DNA from: Sporosarcina sp. P13
GTDB lineage: Bacteria > Bacillota > Bacilli > Bacillales_A > Planococcaceae
Direction of reading: 5' to 3'
Assembly: GCF_002743055.1 (NCBI RefSeq)
Contig: NZ_PDYM01000013.1
Span: 1-64,000, forward strand
DNA: 64,000 nucleotides
In this document: positions 53,049 through 63,363 of the stretch, one piece after another
How the letters are laid out: each line of letters starts with the position of its first letter
How positions within the stretch are numbered: the first letter of the stretch is position 1
Program-made: the position numbers and the translations under genes
Notes under the pieces: model-generated
What the model saw: only the letters and a program-made list of their open reading frames with translations
Told to the model about the DNA's origin: nothing
Databases searched by the model: none

Positions 53049-54698
53049 TTATCCTTTGAAAACTTCTGGTATCGTATTCAAATCGATGCCCCATAGTAAA
53101 GGAAGCAAGAAATAAATACAGAGTGTTACGAGTACGACGCCTAAAATATTAAGCGCAAAGCCGGCTTTTGCCATGTCGGGAATTCGTAGATAGCCCGAAC
53201 CGAAGACGACGGCGTTTGGTGGAGTCGCAACAGGTAACATGAACGCACAAGAAGCCGCCACACCCGCCGCAATCATTAACGCATAAGGGTGGAAACCGAG
53301 TGCAAGTGCTAGTGAAGCCATGATAGGATACATCATCGAGGCAGTCGCTGTGTTTGATGTGATTTCAGTTAAGAAGATTACTAGTGCCGCAACAATTAAA
53401 ATAATAACGATTAGTGGAACACCTTTCAATCCGATCAACTGGGCTCCAATCCACTCTGATAGTCCACTACTAACAAATCCTGCAGCAATAGCGAGTCCAC
53501 CACCGAATAGAAGTAAAATACCCCAAGGCAACTTAACGGCAGTATTCCAATCTAGCAGGTGATCTCCCTTCTTATTAAAAGAAGGAATGATAAATAGAAT
53601 CATAGCAAAGACAATCGCAATTAGACCATCACTTAAACCATCAATAAACTTGGATAAGAAGAAGGAGCGAGTAATCCATGAAAAAGCCGCTAGCGTAAAG
53701 ACGATGAACACAAGAATTTCTTCAATCGATGGACGTCCTAATAATTTCTTTTCTTTTTCAATTACTTCGTGCCCACCCGGCAATGTCTTCACAGGCGATT
53801 TGTAAACTATTTTCACTAGATAGAACCAAGTGATTAAGATAAAAACCCAAGCAAACGGTACACCGAACAACATCCATTTTCCAAATGATAATTCGATTCC
53901 GTAAATTTTATTGACAGCTCCGGCTAGCAACGTGTTCGGTGGGGTACCGATTAATGTCGCAATCCCGCCTAAAGAAGCTGAATATGCGATACCGAGCATA
54001 AGTGCTTTACCAAAGCCAAAATTTTCTTTGGACGTATCGATGGATGGATCATCTTTCAATGCGATAGTGACTTGCGTAATAATCGCGAGACCAATTGGTA
54101 CCATCATCATTGCAGTCGCTGTATTAGAAATCCACATTGAGAGGAATCCAGTCGCGACCATGAAACCAAGAACGATTTTGTCCATATTCGTTCCGATCAC
54201 TGAAATGATCGTCAATGCAATTCGGCGGTGCAAGTTCCACTTTTCAAGCGCTAACGCAATCATAAAGCCGCCCATGAATAAGAAAATTGTTTCATCTCCA
54301 TAAGAGGATGCCGTTTCTTTCATTTCTAGTCCGCCCGTCAAAGGAAACAATACGAGCGGTAACATGGAGGCAACGGGAATTGGAATCGCTTCCGTAATCC
54401 ACCAAACAGCAATCCACACCGTACTAGCCAATATTGCAATTCCTGCAGTAGATAAATCAGCGGGTTTGAAAAAGATTAAAATAAGGGAAAACAATAGTGG
54501 GCCGAGAATTAAGCCAATGATCTGTGAAGCTGAATAGCTACGGGAGTCCTTGCCGCCGCCTTCATTTTGTACGCCAACTGTTTTTCCACCGTCTCTACCC
54601 TTTGCCATTTCTGAAGAATTGGTCGAGGTGAAGAAGCGGAAAACATCTTTTACTTGATCGTGTAATGACCAAAGACGATTCCAAGTCTGTTGTAACAT
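53049..54698 (-). CDS. DASS/SLC13 family sodium:dicarboxylate symporter
   Basis: A 549-aa membrane protein of the divalent anion:Na+ symporter family (SdcS-like), importing C4-dicarboxylates with sodium. The hallmark SNT motifs are both present: MWISNTATAMM near residue 195 and EITSNTATASMMYPIM near 455; these bind the carboxylates and Na+. AIPIPVASMLPLVLFPLTGG near 105 is also typical. An N-terminal hydrophilic stretch of about 60 residues is longer than usual. AAGGGAT precedes the start. Confidence 0.93.
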   Translation of the reverse strand: MLQQTWNRLWSLHDQVKDVFRFFTSTNSSEMAKGRDGGKTVGVQNEGGGKDSRSYSASQIIGLILGPLLFSLILIFFKPADLSTAGIAILASTVWIAVWWITEAIPIPVASMLPLVLFPLTGGLEMKETASSYGDETIFLFMGGFMIALALEKWNLHRRIALTIISVIGTNMDKIVLGFMVATGFLSMWISNTATAMMMVPIGLAIITQVTIALKDDPSIDTSKENFGFGKALMLGIAYSASLGGIATLIGTPPNTLLAGAVNKIYGIELSFGKWMLFGVPFAWVFILITWFYLVKIVYKSPVKTLPGGHEVIEKEKKLLGRPSIEEILVFIVFTLAAFSWITRSFFLSKFIDGLSDGLIAIVFAMILFIIPSFNKKGDHLLDWNTAVKLPWGILLLFGGGLAIAAGFVSSGLSEWIGAQLIGLKGVPLIVIILIVAALVIFLTEITSNTATASMMYPIMASLALALGFHPYALMIAAGVAASCAFMLPVATPPNAVVFGSGYLRIPDMAKAGFALNILGVVLVTLCIYFLLPLLWGIDLNTIPEVFKG

Positions 54699-54954
54699 AA
54701 GATCCCTTCATTTCTACGTTGTTTTTCTGGAGGAATTTGCATTCTTTCCAAGTCAGACCTATTTTACCGATGAAAGACCACTTGGACAAGAGGAATTGTG
54801 ATATTTTCATATAGTTAGACCATAATTGTTACAATACAGTGCAGATTTTGCGAATTATTGTATAGCAATAGGTTGAGGGAAATTTTCGACAGGAACGGCT
54901 CAACAACGTATACTAAGGTTAACTACATATTTAAAAATGAAAGGAAGTGAGGAT

Positions 54955-56034
54955 TTGACAAAGAAGGTATGGTTTCAAGTTGGCATTGGTATTTTACTTA
55001 CACTTTTAATTACTAAGTATTTTTTGGAAGTAAATTATATTTTTAAACCAGTCGGCATTATCTTACACACGATTATCATGCCATTGATTTTTGGTGGCCT
55101 GCTGTACTACATGACAGAACCTATTCAGCGTTACTTAGAGAAAAAGGGATTGCCTAGATGGGGAAGCATTTTTTCTGTCATTCTTATATTAGTTGCGGTT
55201 CTTTGGATTTTAGTTGCACTGATTGGTCCGATTGTTACGAAACAAGTAAATAATCTTGTGGATAATGGACCTGCGCTCACGCAGCAGCTAGATCAAGTAA
55301 AAAATGAAGTAATCAATCAAAAGGATAATTTGCCAGAAGGATTACAGGACTCATTGAACTCGGCGGTCGAATCGGTTCAGTCCTTTGCGGTGAAGTTTGG
55401 TAAATGGTTTGTCCATTTCATCCAATCCTTTGTTCAAGCAGTCGTGTTATTACTCCTTGTACCATTTTTCTTCTTTTTTATGTTGAAAGACCATGAGAAG
55501 TTTGCACCAAAAATTTATAATTTATTCTCTGGGCAGCGCCGTGTATGGGTGAAGAAAACACTATCAGATATAGATGGTGTATTGCGTTCTTATATCCAAG
55601 GACAGTTACTCATCAGTGCTATTCTCGCGACGATTATATTTATCGGTTATCTCATTATCGGGCTAGAGTATGCATTGCTATTAGCAATACTAGCATTATT
55701 CATGAATCTCATTCCATTCATTGGACCGTGGATTGCTTTTGTACCTGCATTGTTAATCGCTTACTTACAGGATCCCAAACTCGTCATTTGGGTAGGTGTG
55801 GTTACATTGGTCGCACAACAGATTGATAGTAACCTAATTACACCAAACGTTATGGGGAAAACGCTCGATATCCATCCACTGACAGTTATTACGGTATTAT
55901 TGGTTGCTGGAAGTCTTGCTGGATTCCTCGGAATTTTAGTAGCGGTACCTGCGTATGCAGTAGGAAAAGTCATCGTCCAAAATATTTATGAACGGCGAAG
56001 GGAAATTAGTCGAGCAGCAACGAAAGAAGTATAG
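54955..56034 (+). CDS. AI-2E family transporter (YdbI/YhhT-like)
   Basis: An integral membrane protein of about 359 aa with 7-8 helices. The central SDIDGVLRSYIQGQLLISA and the C-terminal LALFMNLIPFIGPWIAFVPALL and IHPLTVITVLLVAGSLAGFLG are signatures of the AI-2 exporter-like/TerC-unrelated family, some of whose members move Na+ or signalling molecules. The TTG at 54955 has GGAAGTGAGG in front; an in-frame ATG at 54937 has no ribosome binding site. Confidence 0.9.
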   Translation: MTKKVWFQVGIGILLTLLITKYFLEVNYIFKPVGIILHTIIMPLIFGGLLYYMTEPIQRYLEKKGLPRWGSIFSVILILVAVLWILVALIGPIVTKQVNNLVDNGPALTQQLDQVKNEVINQKDNLPEGLQDSLNSAVESVQSFAVKFGKWFVHFIQSFVQAVVLLLLVPFFFFFMLKDHEKFAPKIYNLFSGQRRVWVKKTLSDIDGVLRSYIQGQLLISAILATIIFIGYLIIGLEYALLLAILALFMNLIPFIGPWIAFVPALLIAYLQDPKLVIWVGVVTLVAQQIDSNLITPNVMGKTLDIHPLTVITVLLVAGSLAGFLGILVAVPAYAVGKVIVQNIYERRREISRAATKEV

Positions 56035-56038
56035 TGGC

Positions 56039-56074
56039 AAAACCTCCAAGTCTTCAATGACTGGGAGGTTTTTT
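56039..56074 (+). terminator. Terminator after the AI-2E family gene
   Basis: AAAACCTCC and GGGAGGTTTT pair around an interrupted 14-base loop, followed by a run of T. Confidence 0.75.
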
Positions 56075-56139
56075 CGTTTATTTTACTGAATAGAATCATG
56101 CAATGTACACATCCTAATGAAAAAGGAAGGAAGTAGCGT

Positions 56140-56418
56140 ATGTTAACAGAATTCCCAGTCATTCATACAAATATTTGGGATGCAATTTGGGGGGTTCCTG
56201 TAGTATTAGTAATTGTACTTTTGGCGAAATGGCTAGTAAACATACCACTCACTTGGCTATCAACGGTGGCTACTGTTTCAGCGCTAATTCTATCTGTTTT
56301 CATTAGTCATCGGGGTAATTTATCAGCGGGAATTTTCATGGGATTTTTCTATAGCGGGGCGGCTATGGGGATTATCTATTCTACAAAACAGTCTTTTCAC
56401 GCCTATCGGAAAAGGTAA
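56140..56418 (+). CDS. Small membrane protein, function unknown
   Basis: A 92-aa protein with three predicted membrane helices (about residues 15-32, 38-55 and 60-80) and a basic C-terminus, AYRKR. GGAAGGAAG precedes the ATG and a terminator follows, so it appears to be a real gene. No family recognised. Confidence 0.7.
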   Translation: MLTEFPVIHTNIWDAIWGVPVVLVIVLLAKWLVNIPLTWLSTVATVSALILSVFISHRGNLSAGIFMGFFYSGAAMGIIYSTKQSFHAYRKR

Positions 56419-56457
56419 AACAGGTCCTTCGCAAAGAAATGCGAAAGGACCTGTTTA
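56417..56457. terminator. Bidirectional terminator
   Basis: AAACAGGTCCTTCGCA and TGCGAAAGGACCTGTTT pair with one bulge, between convergent genes. Confidence 0.88.
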
Positions 56458-57243
56458 TTATGGTAATGGGCAAAAACCGCAACGCATCAAGCCAGGAACG
56501 TCTTTTGAAAAACAACAAGTTTTGCGTACTGTTGTGTTCAGTAAGGCAGAAGGTTCCGAGCCATTTAAGTAACTGGCGAATCGTGAGTGTGTATGGATAC
56601 CGGTCCATACTTCATTAGCTTTTAATATCTCTAAATCGTCTCGTGCTTCCATTTCACTGCCGGGATCTGAAAGTAACACATGATACTGCCATAACCAAAA
56701 GCCGAAAATATTTTCCCACGCGGTTAGTGGGGAAAGTGGGACGGCTGTGCGTAATGAAGTAATGACTGCATGTGCATTTTCTAAAATGCTACGAATATGC
56801 ATCTGTCGCTCATCCTCATCGACCATCTGCCAATCCTTCGAGTCTATAAACATGCTAATCGTCCGATTACCAAACTCCTCGACTGCACCGAAACGTAAAT
56901 CTTCCGCTACACCACTCCATAGTTCATCATAGGCCGCCAGATTATATAACTGCATTGCAAAAAACATGCCGATTCGTCGCATGAAGTAGGAGGCCGCAAC
57001 GACTTCATCTGGACTTTGACTCACCATTTTCATCACCTGGATCAAGTCTGCAATCTTCGCATGATCTTGGAGATCAGCCAAAGTAAACACGGGATGTTGA
57101 GGTGTATCGACGTAAATACTGTAACTATTCAATTCTCTAATTTGGTCTGCTGTAAGTGTATTCATAGAGTTAGTATAATCAAAGAATTTAGTATAAACAA
57201 CTAGTTCGTCTACCCATGTGGTTTGATCCGCAAGCCCAACCAC
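56458..57243 (-). CDS. FhuF-like siderophore-iron reductase ([2Fe-2S])
   Basis: A 261-aa protein whose C-terminus carries the FhuF 2Fe-2S motif CC-x10-C-x2-C in TCCFSKDVPGLMRCGFC. FhuF proteins reduce ferric siderophores in the cytoplasm. The body is helical and poorly conserved, as is usual. GTG at 57243 is used as the start although no strong ribosome binding site is seen; the next in-frame ATG (57165) has none either. No siderophore transporter is adjacent; the neighbour is an SsuBCA-type transporter. The iron-sulfur motif makes the family call reliable. Confidence 0.82.
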   Translation of the reverse strand: MVGLADQTTWVDELVVYTKFFDYTNSMNTLTADQIRELNSYSIYVDTPQHPVFTLADLQDHAKIADLIQVMKMVSQSPDEVVAASYFMRRIGMFFAMQLYNLAAYDELWSGVAEDLRFGAVEEFGNRTISMFIDSKDWQMVDEDERQMHIRSILENAHAVITSLRTAVPLSPLTAWENIFGFWLWQYHVLLSDPGSEMEARDDLEILKANEVWTGIHTHSRFASYLNGSEPSALLNTTVRKTCCFSKDVPGLMRCGFCPLP

Positions 57244-57289
57244 TTCACTAGGCGTTTACATACAATAGGCAGTGAAGAGGTGGTGAAGT

Positions 57290-58108
57290 GTGAACAATCA
57301 ACAACTTGCTCGCGATGAATCATTTGAAGTTGAACAGCGGGAGTGGAAACGTAGGCAGCGGAAAGAACGTGGGAAGCAATTATTGACGATTGTCTCTCCT
57401 GTATTCCTTTTATTGCTGTGGGAAGTAATGTCTAGAACCGGTATATTGGATATTCGATTTTTCCCGCCTCCTAGCAGAATTGTTCAAACGTTTTATGAAA
57501 TGATCATGAGCGGAATGATGGCGAAACATGTCGGCGTGTCACTGTATCGAATTTTCATCGGATTTTTAGCGGGTGTAATTCCAGGTGTGATTATTGGCTT
57601 GTTGATGGGCTTGTATTCACCGATTCGGCATTTTGTTCAACCGATTGTAATGGCGCTTATGCCGATTCCTACATTGGCATTATTGCCGATTATCATTATT
57701 TTATTTGGCATCGGGGATTTGTCAAAAGTTGTGACGATTGCGGGTAGTGTGTTTTTCCCAGTTGTCATCAACACAGCTGCTGGTGTCTTGAACATCGACA
57801 AGATTTATTTGGATGTTGCAAATAATTACCAGACGAGTCGTTGGAATTTCTTTTTCAAAATCGCACTTCCGGGATCGTTGCCTGTCATGCTAGAAGGAAT
57901 TCAAATGGGGCAGGCTATTGCACTGTTAACGATTGTAGCAGCAGAAATGATGGGGGCAACTTCGGGTATTGGTTATTTGATCTGGACTTCCTATAAAGCC
58001 TTTTTACTGCCCGAAATGTACGTTGGTCTAATTCTCATCTCCTTTTTCGGCTATTTATTTTCGATTTTCTTACGTGCCCTTCAAAATAAGTTATTGCCAT
58101 GGAGGTGA
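57290..58108 (+). CDS. ABC transporter permease, SsuC/ThiX type
   Basis: A 272-aa permease with six helices, including the coupling segment VANNYQTSRWNFFFKIALPGSLPVML. It belongs to the nitrate/sulfonate/taurine/hydroxymethylpyrimidine group. GTG at 57290 follows GAGGTGGTG. It overlaps the ATPase ORF and forms one operon with the two following genes. Confidence 0.92.
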   Translation: MNNQQLARDESFEVEQREWKRRQRKERGKQLLTIVSPVFLLLLWEVMSRTGILDIRFFPPPSRIVQTFYEMIMSGMMAKHVGVSLYRIFIGFLAGVIPGVIIGLLMGLYSPIRHFVQPIVMALMPIPTLALLPIIIILFGIGDLSKVVTIAGSVFFPVVINTAAGVLNIDKIYLDVANNYQTSRWNFFFKIALPGSLPVMLEGIQMGQAIALLTIVAAEMMGATSGIGYLIWTSYKAFLLPEMYVGLILISFFGYLFSIFLRALQNKLLPWR

Positions 58109-58113
58109 ATGAA

Positions 58114-58893
58114 ATGGAGGGGAAGCCTAAAATTACGGTGGATGGCTTGATGAAAGCTTTTTATAAAAAACAAGGCAGTGTTATTGCGCTAGAAGATATT
58201 TCGTTGACTATTAATGAAGGGGAGTTCGTCTGCCTAGTCGGGCCAAGTGGATGCGGTAAGACAACGCTTCTGCGGATTTTGGCGGGTCTTGAGCACCCGA
58301 GCGTAGGTAGCTTTACGATTGAAACAGAAAATGAGGATCGACCGTTACAGTCTATGGTATTTCAAGAACGAGGTGTCATTCCATGGCTGACCGTTCGAGA
58401 AAATGTAGCGTTTGGTTTGAAAATGCGCAAATTACCAAAAGACTTTGTAGAAGAACGGACGAATTATTATTTGAAGAAAACAGGGCTGGAGCGTTTTTCT
58501 TCATTGTATCCAAAAGAATTATCGGGTGGTATGAAACAGCGTGTCAGTATCGCCAGAGCATTTGCTAATGATCCAGAGATTTTGTTAATGGATGAACCGT
58601 TTGGTGCGCTAGATGAACAAAATCGTTTCATCTTACAAGAAGAACTATTGAACATTTGGGCTGAGACGAAAAAGACCGTGTTATTTATTACGCATAGTAT
58701 CGATGAAGCATTACTGCTGAGTGATCGTATTCTGTTGATGGGTGCACAACCTGGGAAAATCATTGCCGAGATTTCAATAGATAAGCCAAGGCCCCGAAAA
58801 ATTGAAGATATTAGAAAGGATCCTGAAATGGCAGCGGTCTTCCTTGAGATATGGCATCATCTACAGGAAGAAGTATTGAAATCAAGAGAGTGA
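58114..58893 (+). CDS. ABC transporter ATP-binding protein, SsuB type
   Basis: ATPase of 259 aa. Walker A GPSGCGKTT, signature LSGGMKQR and Walker B ILLMDEPFGALDE are clear. ATG at 58114 has GGAGGTG six bases ahead; the frame also contains an earlier ATG at 58099 inside the permease gene. Confidence 0.93.
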   Translation: MEGKPKITVDGLMKAFYKKQGSVIALEDISLTINEGEFVCLVGPSGCGKTTLLRILAGLEHPSVGSFTIETENEDRPLQSMVFQERGVIPWLTVRENVAFGLKMRKLPKDFVEERTNYYLKKTGLERFSSLYPKELSGGMKQRVSIARAFANDPEILLMDEPFGALDEQNRFILQEELLNIWAETKKTVLFITHSIDEALLLSDRILLMGAQPGKIIAEISIDKPRPRKIEDIRKDPEMAAVFLEIWHHLQEEVLKSRE

Positions 58894-58927
58894 ACAATAA
58901 AGAGTTAACGATAAAAGGAGAGATGAT

Positions 58928-60010
58928 GTGGGGAAGTGGCTGAGAAAAGTAGGTTGGATCACGATGCTTGCAGTTGTATTAGTAGTAGGTGCATGTTCAC
59001 CAAAAGAAACAGTACAACCGGTGCCGAATGATGGGAATCCAAAGTCCGGTGATTTAGCACCACTTGAAAAACGCGCGAAAATTTTCATCGCAGAGGACGG
59101 TGCAGCTTCCGGGGCGGGGTTCTATATTGCGAAAGAGAAGGGGTATTTTGAGGACTATAATATTGCGGTAGATTTCGCAGACTTTGCCAATAGTGATGAT
59201 ATGTTACCGGCATTAGCAGCAGGTGAAGTCGATATTGCGGGTGGTGTGTCCACTGCTTCATTCTTTAATGCTATTGCACAAGGAATTGACGTTCGAATTA
59301 TTGCTGATAAAGGTCATAATATGCCAGGTAGATCATATTTCAGTTTCGTTATCGGTAACCATATGGTCGATGAAATCAAAGAGTATAGCGATTTCAAAGG
59401 AAAGAAAATCGCTGTGTCTTCCCGTAACTCCATTGATGGCTATATTTATGAGGAAATGTTAAAGCACGCAGGTTTGACGGAAGATGACGTGGAATACGTC
59501 CACATTGCAGATTTTGGTGCTATGCTTGGCGCCATTGATTCGGGAACGATTGACGCAGCACTCAATATTGAACCGTTAATCGCACAAGGTATCCATAATA
59601 AATTCCACGTTCGTTTCGGTGATGCGACGGATTATGCACCAGAGTCACAAATCGCAATGGTCTTAGCTTCGCCGCAGTTCATGGCGAATGAAGAATTGTC
59701 ACTACGTTTCATGGCTGCCTATTTGAAAGGTGTGCGTGATTATAACGACGCATTCTTTAAAGATGAAGGAAAAGAAGAAGTGATTGATATTATGGTGAAA
59801 CATACAGCACTCAAGGATCCTGAGTTATGGGAGCGAGTTTTCGTCACGGGACTTGATCCGAATGGCAAGATGTTCATCGACGATATTAAAAAGCAGTATG
59901 AGACATACAAAGCAAACGGTGCTATTCGAGGAGAAATTGATTTCGACAAGTCCGTAGATCCATCACTGGTCGAACGAGCAATCAAAGAAATAGGGTTGTA
60001 TGAAGAATGA
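58928..60010 (+). CDS. ABC transporter substrate-binding lipoprotein, NMT1/SsuA-like
   Basis: A 360-aa solute-binding lipoprotein; the signal peptide ends in VVGACSPK. The mature part has the NMT1 pattern FYIAKEKGYFEDYNI and LAAGEVDIAGGVSTASFFNA. The ligand is not evident: aliphatic sulfonates, taurine, nitrate or a thiamine precursor are all possible for this family. GTG at 58928 is the start, after AAAGGAGAG. The gene order permease-ATPase-receptor is complete. Confidence 0.9.
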   Translation: MGKWLRKVGWITMLAVVLVVGACSPKETVQPVPNDGNPKSGDLAPLEKRAKIFIAEDGAASGAGFYIAKEKGYFEDYNIAVDFADFANSDDMLPALAAGEVDIAGGVSTASFFNAIAQGIDVRIIADKGHNMPGRSYFSFVIGNHMVDEIKEYSDFKGKKIAVSSRNSIDGYIYEEMLKHAGLTEDDVEYVHIADFGAMLGAIDSGTIDAALNIEPLIAQGIHNKFHVRFGDATDYAPESQIAMVLASPQFMANEELSLRFMAAYLKGVRDYNDAFFKDEGKEEVIDIMVKHTALKDPELWERVFVTGLDPNGKMFIDDIKKQYETYKANGAIRGEIDFDKSVDPSLVERAIKEIGLYEE

Positions 60011-60043
60011 GTTGAAAATGGAAATTGAATAGTAATGAAAAAG

Positions 60044-60079
60044 CTAACTCCTGCTTCTATTCTGAGGCAGGGGTTTTAC
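60044..60079 (+). terminator. Terminator after the ABC operon
   Basis: CTCCTGC and GGCAGGGG pair imperfectly around a loop of about 12 bases and are followed by TTTT. Confidence 0.55.
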
Positions 60080-60156
60080 TATGTGAAATTTACTACATAC
60101 CTTCTACAAATCATGATAAACTAATACGACTAATAAGCGGAAACATGGGGGATAGT

Positions 60157-61050
60157 ATGAAAAAATATATAGGTGAAATCGGACTACTGATTACCGCCAT
60201 CATTTGGGGTAGCGGCTTTGTAATGAGTGCAACGGCATTGGGTCATTACTCACCATATCAAATTTTAGCCGTTCGGTTTATGATTGGTGCTGTGTTACTT
60301 GGAATCGTATTCAATAAACGCCTGCGTCAAGTGGACAAGTCGGTGTTATGGAAAGGTTCGTTGCTCGGCTTGATGTTGTATACAGCATTTGCACTTCAAA
60401 CAGTCGGCTTACAATTTACGACACCTTCGAAGAATGCTTTTTTAACGGGGGTGAACGTGGTCATCGTACCATTTATCGCTTTTATGATATATAAGCGTAA
60501 ACTCGATACATACGAATTATTCGGAGCTGTTTTAGCGCTAGTTGGGGTAGCGGTACTGTCGTTGCAATGGTCTTCAAGTGTTAATGTAGGAGACGTTCTA
60601 ACAGTAGGATGTGCCGTCATGTTCGCGTTCCATATTTTCTATACAGCGAAGTTTGTACGTACAGAGGATGCGGTGTTATTAACGTTATTGCAGATGGCTG
60701 TGGCGGCAGTGATTGGTTGTATGGCGGTCATTTTATTAGGTGAGACATCTTTTTCAATGAACCTAACAGGGATAAGTTCATTGCTATATTTGGCTGTTTT
60801 CTCAACAACAATCGCATTTTTGATGCAAACAGTTGGGCAGAAATATGTATCCGAAACGAAAGCAGCCATTATACTTTCGACCGAGTCGGTATGGGGCATG
60901 GCGTTTTCTATCGCACTTGCGTATGAAGTGTTGACGTTCCGTATGTTCGTCGGTGCAGTGCTAATATTTACTGCAATTGTATTATCAGAAACGAAACCGC
61001 GACTGTTTAAAAAGCAGAGTTTGCGGAAAATAAAAGAACATAAAGTATGA
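60157..61050 (+). CDS. EamA/DMT family transporter
   Basis: A ten-helix transporter of 297 aa with WGSGFVMSATALGHYSPYQ near residue 20 and a second repeat that ends in SETKAAIILSTESVWGMAFS near 250, the typical layout of YdcZ/RhaT-like EamA proteins. The substrate is unknown. ATG at 60157 follows GGGGGAT; the frame is open further back to 60025, across the preceding terminator, which argues against a longer protein. Confidence 0.9.
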   Translation: MKKYIGEIGLLITAIIWGSGFVMSATALGHYSPYQILAVRFMIGAVLLGIVFNKRLRQVDKSVLWKGSLLGLMLYTAFALQTVGLQFTTPSKNAFLTGVNVVIVPFIAFMIYKRKLDTYELFGAVLALVGVAVLSLQWSSSVNVGDVLTVGCAVMFAFHIFYTAKFVRTEDAVLLTLLQMAVAAVIGCMAVILLGETSFSMNLTGISSLLYLAVFSTTIAFLMQTVGQKYVSETKAAIILSTESVWGMAFSIALAYEVLTFRMFVGAVLIFTAIVLSETKPRLFKKQSLRKIKEHKV

Positions 61051-61051
61051 A

Positions 61052-61100
61052 ACAGGGCGACCTGGTAAGTCATCATCACGTGACTTTCCCGGATCACCCT
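61052..61100. terminator. Bidirectional terminator
   Basis: AGGGCGACC-TGG-AAGTC pairs with GACTT-CC-GGATCACCCT, a long imperfect stem between convergent genes. Confidence 0.7.
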
Positions 61101-61101
61101 T

Positions 61102-62052
61102 TTATTTATTGCTAGCTAATGAACTTTGGTAACTGTGCAATGACAAGCCACCAATGATGACTAACACGCCAATCAATGAAATCGGGCCTGGTAATGGCAG
61201 ACTTAGCAATAGCATTTCTCCGAGCAATGCAAAGATTAACTCGAAGGACTGTGTCGCTTCGACAGCCGCGAGCTTGCCCTGATCATGCTGCACCCTATCG
61301 GTAGCCAAGAAGAAAAGGGAAGTCGCAATAACGCCAGAACTGATCGCAACAATAAGCGACTGCACGACTTGGCTAGTTGAAGGAAGGCCAATCGTTACCC
61401 ATGCATACAGCGCCATGATCAACCAAATGGGTATCGTCATAAGCGTCATCGCAAGTACGCGTTGGAACATATCCAATCGGCCACCGAGTAAGTTCATCAT
61501 TTTACGGTTCCCTAGTGGATAGGCAACTGCTGCGACAACTAACGGCAGTGTACCGAGCAAGATGACTTTCGTTGATACACTGCTTGCATGAGGAAACTGA
61601 ATCAGCACGACCCCTACTAAAATGACCGATGAAATAGCTAGTGAAGCTATAGGGATGCGGTGGCGTATTGTCCGGATCTCGCCCGTTTCAGATGTTACGT
61701 TATATGTAAACAACGGGGCAAGACAGACCCCCATGACAAGCGTTAACTGCCAAGTTCCTGCAACGAGCCAGCCAGGACTATAGCCAGCAGAAAACGTTAG
61801 CGGTCCGTAAAATAACACAAATGCTACAAAGCTCCAGAGGAAAAAAGGACGCGGTGCAGCTGTCATTTCTCGCTTTACTCCCGGCAAGCCCCCGCGCATA
61901 GCGACGATTAGTACAAGAAATGGCACCATGAAGAAATAGCGCAGTGATGCACTCCATAGCCAACTTCCACCTTCAAGTTCCATCGATCGATTCAAAACAA
62001 AAGTAACCGCAAAAAAGAGTGAAGATAGAATGCCGATTCCAATGACTTTCAT
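61102..62052 (-). CDS. Multidrug resistance efflux transporter-like DMT protein
   Basis: A 316-aa, ten-helix membrane protein. Segments FFAVTFVLNRSMELEGGSW near residue 14 and VEATQSFELIFALLGEMLLL near 262 are those of the putative multidrug-resistance efflux family within the DMT superfamily. The substrate is unknown. Its start is four bases downstream of the pepT stop, so the two are probably co-transcribed. Confidence 0.87.
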   Translation of the reverse strand: MKVIGIGILSSLFFAVTFVLNRSMELEGGSWLWSASLRYFFMVPFLVLIVAMRGGLPGVKREMTAAPRPFFLWSFVAFVLFYGPLTFSAGYSPGWLVAGTWQLTLVMGVCLAPLFTYNVTSETGEIRTIRHRIPIASLAISSVILVGVVLIQFPHASSVSTKVILLGTLPLVVAAVAYPLGNRKMMNLLGGRLDMFQRVLAMTLMTIPIWLIMALYAWVTIGLPSTSQVVQSLIVAISSGVIATSLFFLATDRVQHDQGKLAAVEATQSFELIFALLGEMLLLSLPLPGPISLIGVLVIIGGLSLHSYQSSLASNK

Positions 62053-62056
62053 GCGT

Positions 62057-63283
62057 TTATCCCCGTTGCTCTAGAAGTTGTAAAACTTCGATAATCACTC
62101 GTGTCGCGAGTACCATATTATCGGCTGAGATGAATTCATACTTGCCGTGGTAATTTTCCCCGCCCGTGAAAATATTCGGAGTAGGCATACCCATGAACGA
62201 TAATTGTGATCCATCAGTCCCCCCGCGAATTGGCTCGATTTTCGGCTCGATACCAAGAGTACGATAGACATCCGCTATAACATCAACAATTTCCATTACA
62301 GGTTCAATTTTTTCACCCATATTAAAGTATTGATCAGTTAATGAGAGTTCCACCGCGTGTTCACCGTACTTCTCCTGAAGTTGAGATACCGTGTCCGACA
62401 CTAACTGCTTTCGTGCTTCAAACGCTTGGCGATCAAAATCACGAATAATGTACTGATACGTTGTTTTCTCTACCGTGCCTTTAGCTTCCATCAGATGAAT
62501 GAATCCCTCGTACTGTTCAGTTTCTTGCGGGATTTCATTAGCTGGCATTGCTGCTTGGAACTCTGCCGCTATTAATAAGGAGTTCACCATTTTACCTTTC
62601 GCAGACCCTGGGTGTACATTCGTTCCGTGGAATGTGAGTACTGCACCTGCTGCATTGAAACTTTCATACTGTAGTTCACCAAGTGGACCTCCGTCCATTG
62701 TATACGCATACTCCGCACCGAATCGTTCTACATCGAACTTATGTGGGCCACGTCCAATTTCCTCATCTGGTGTGAAGCCGACACGTACTTTACCGTGTTT
62801 AATCTCTGGATGTTCCACTAAGTATTGCATAGCCGTCATGATTTCGGTAATACCTGCTTTATCATCCGCTCCAAGCAATGTCGTGCCGTCTGTAGTAATT
62901 AAAGTATGACCGACATAATTATTCAGCTCAGGAAATGCCTGTACGGTCATAGTCGTCGTTTCATTCAACGAAATATCTTTACCGTCGTAGTTGTCTATAC
63001 GCTGTGGCTGGACGTTCGTACCTGTATAGTCCGTCGCCGTATCGACATGCGCCAAGAAGCCCACAGTCGGCAGCTCTTTGTCTGTATTAGCCGGCAACGT
63101 CGCGAATAAATAGCCGTTGTCATCGAGAGAAATCTCTTCTAACCCAATCTCCGCTAGTTCTTTCTCTAACATATGCAATAAATCCCACTGACCTACCGTA
63201 GATGGCGTTGTCGTAGAGTTCGAGTCAGATTGTGTATCAATTATTGCGTAGCGAATCAAACGTTCAATCAATTGATCTTTCAT
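62057..63283 (-). CDS. pepT: Peptidase T (tripeptide aminopeptidase)
   Basis: Zinc-dependent M20B aminopeptidase, 408 aa, that removes the N-terminal residue of tripeptides in the cytoplasm. The first metal ligand is in [13 protein letters not shown] near residue 78, [12 protein letters not shown] near 140, the catalytic glutamate in [10 protein letters not shown] near 174, and [20 protein letters not shown] near 360. GGGAGG precedes the ATG. Full length. Confidence 0.96.
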   Translation of the reverse strand: MKDQLIERLIRYAIIDTQSDSNSTTTPSTVGQWDLLHMLEKELAEIGLEEISLDDNGYLFATLPANTDKELPTVGFLAHVDTATDYTGTNVQPQRIDNYDGKDISLNETTTMTVQAFPELNNYVGHTLITTDGTTLLGADDKAGITEIMTAMQYLVEHPEIKHGKVRVGFTPDEEIGRGPHKFDVERFGAEYAYTMDGGPLGELQYESFNAAGAVLTFHGTNVHPGSAKGKMVNSLLIAAEFQAAMPANEIPQETEQYEGFIHLMEAKGTVEKTTYQYIIRDFDRQAFEARKQLVSDTVSQLQEKYGEHAVELSLTDQYFNMGEKIEPVMEIVDVIADVYRTLGIEPKIEPIRGGTDGSQLSFMGMPTPNIFTGGENYHGKYEFISADNMVLATRVIIEVLQLLEQRG

Positions 63284-63363
63284 GTAAAAAACTCCTCCCC
63301 GAGATACATTTTTCCATTTTCAGTTTAACAGAAACTTGTGTGAATTACGTCCAAAACGAACGC

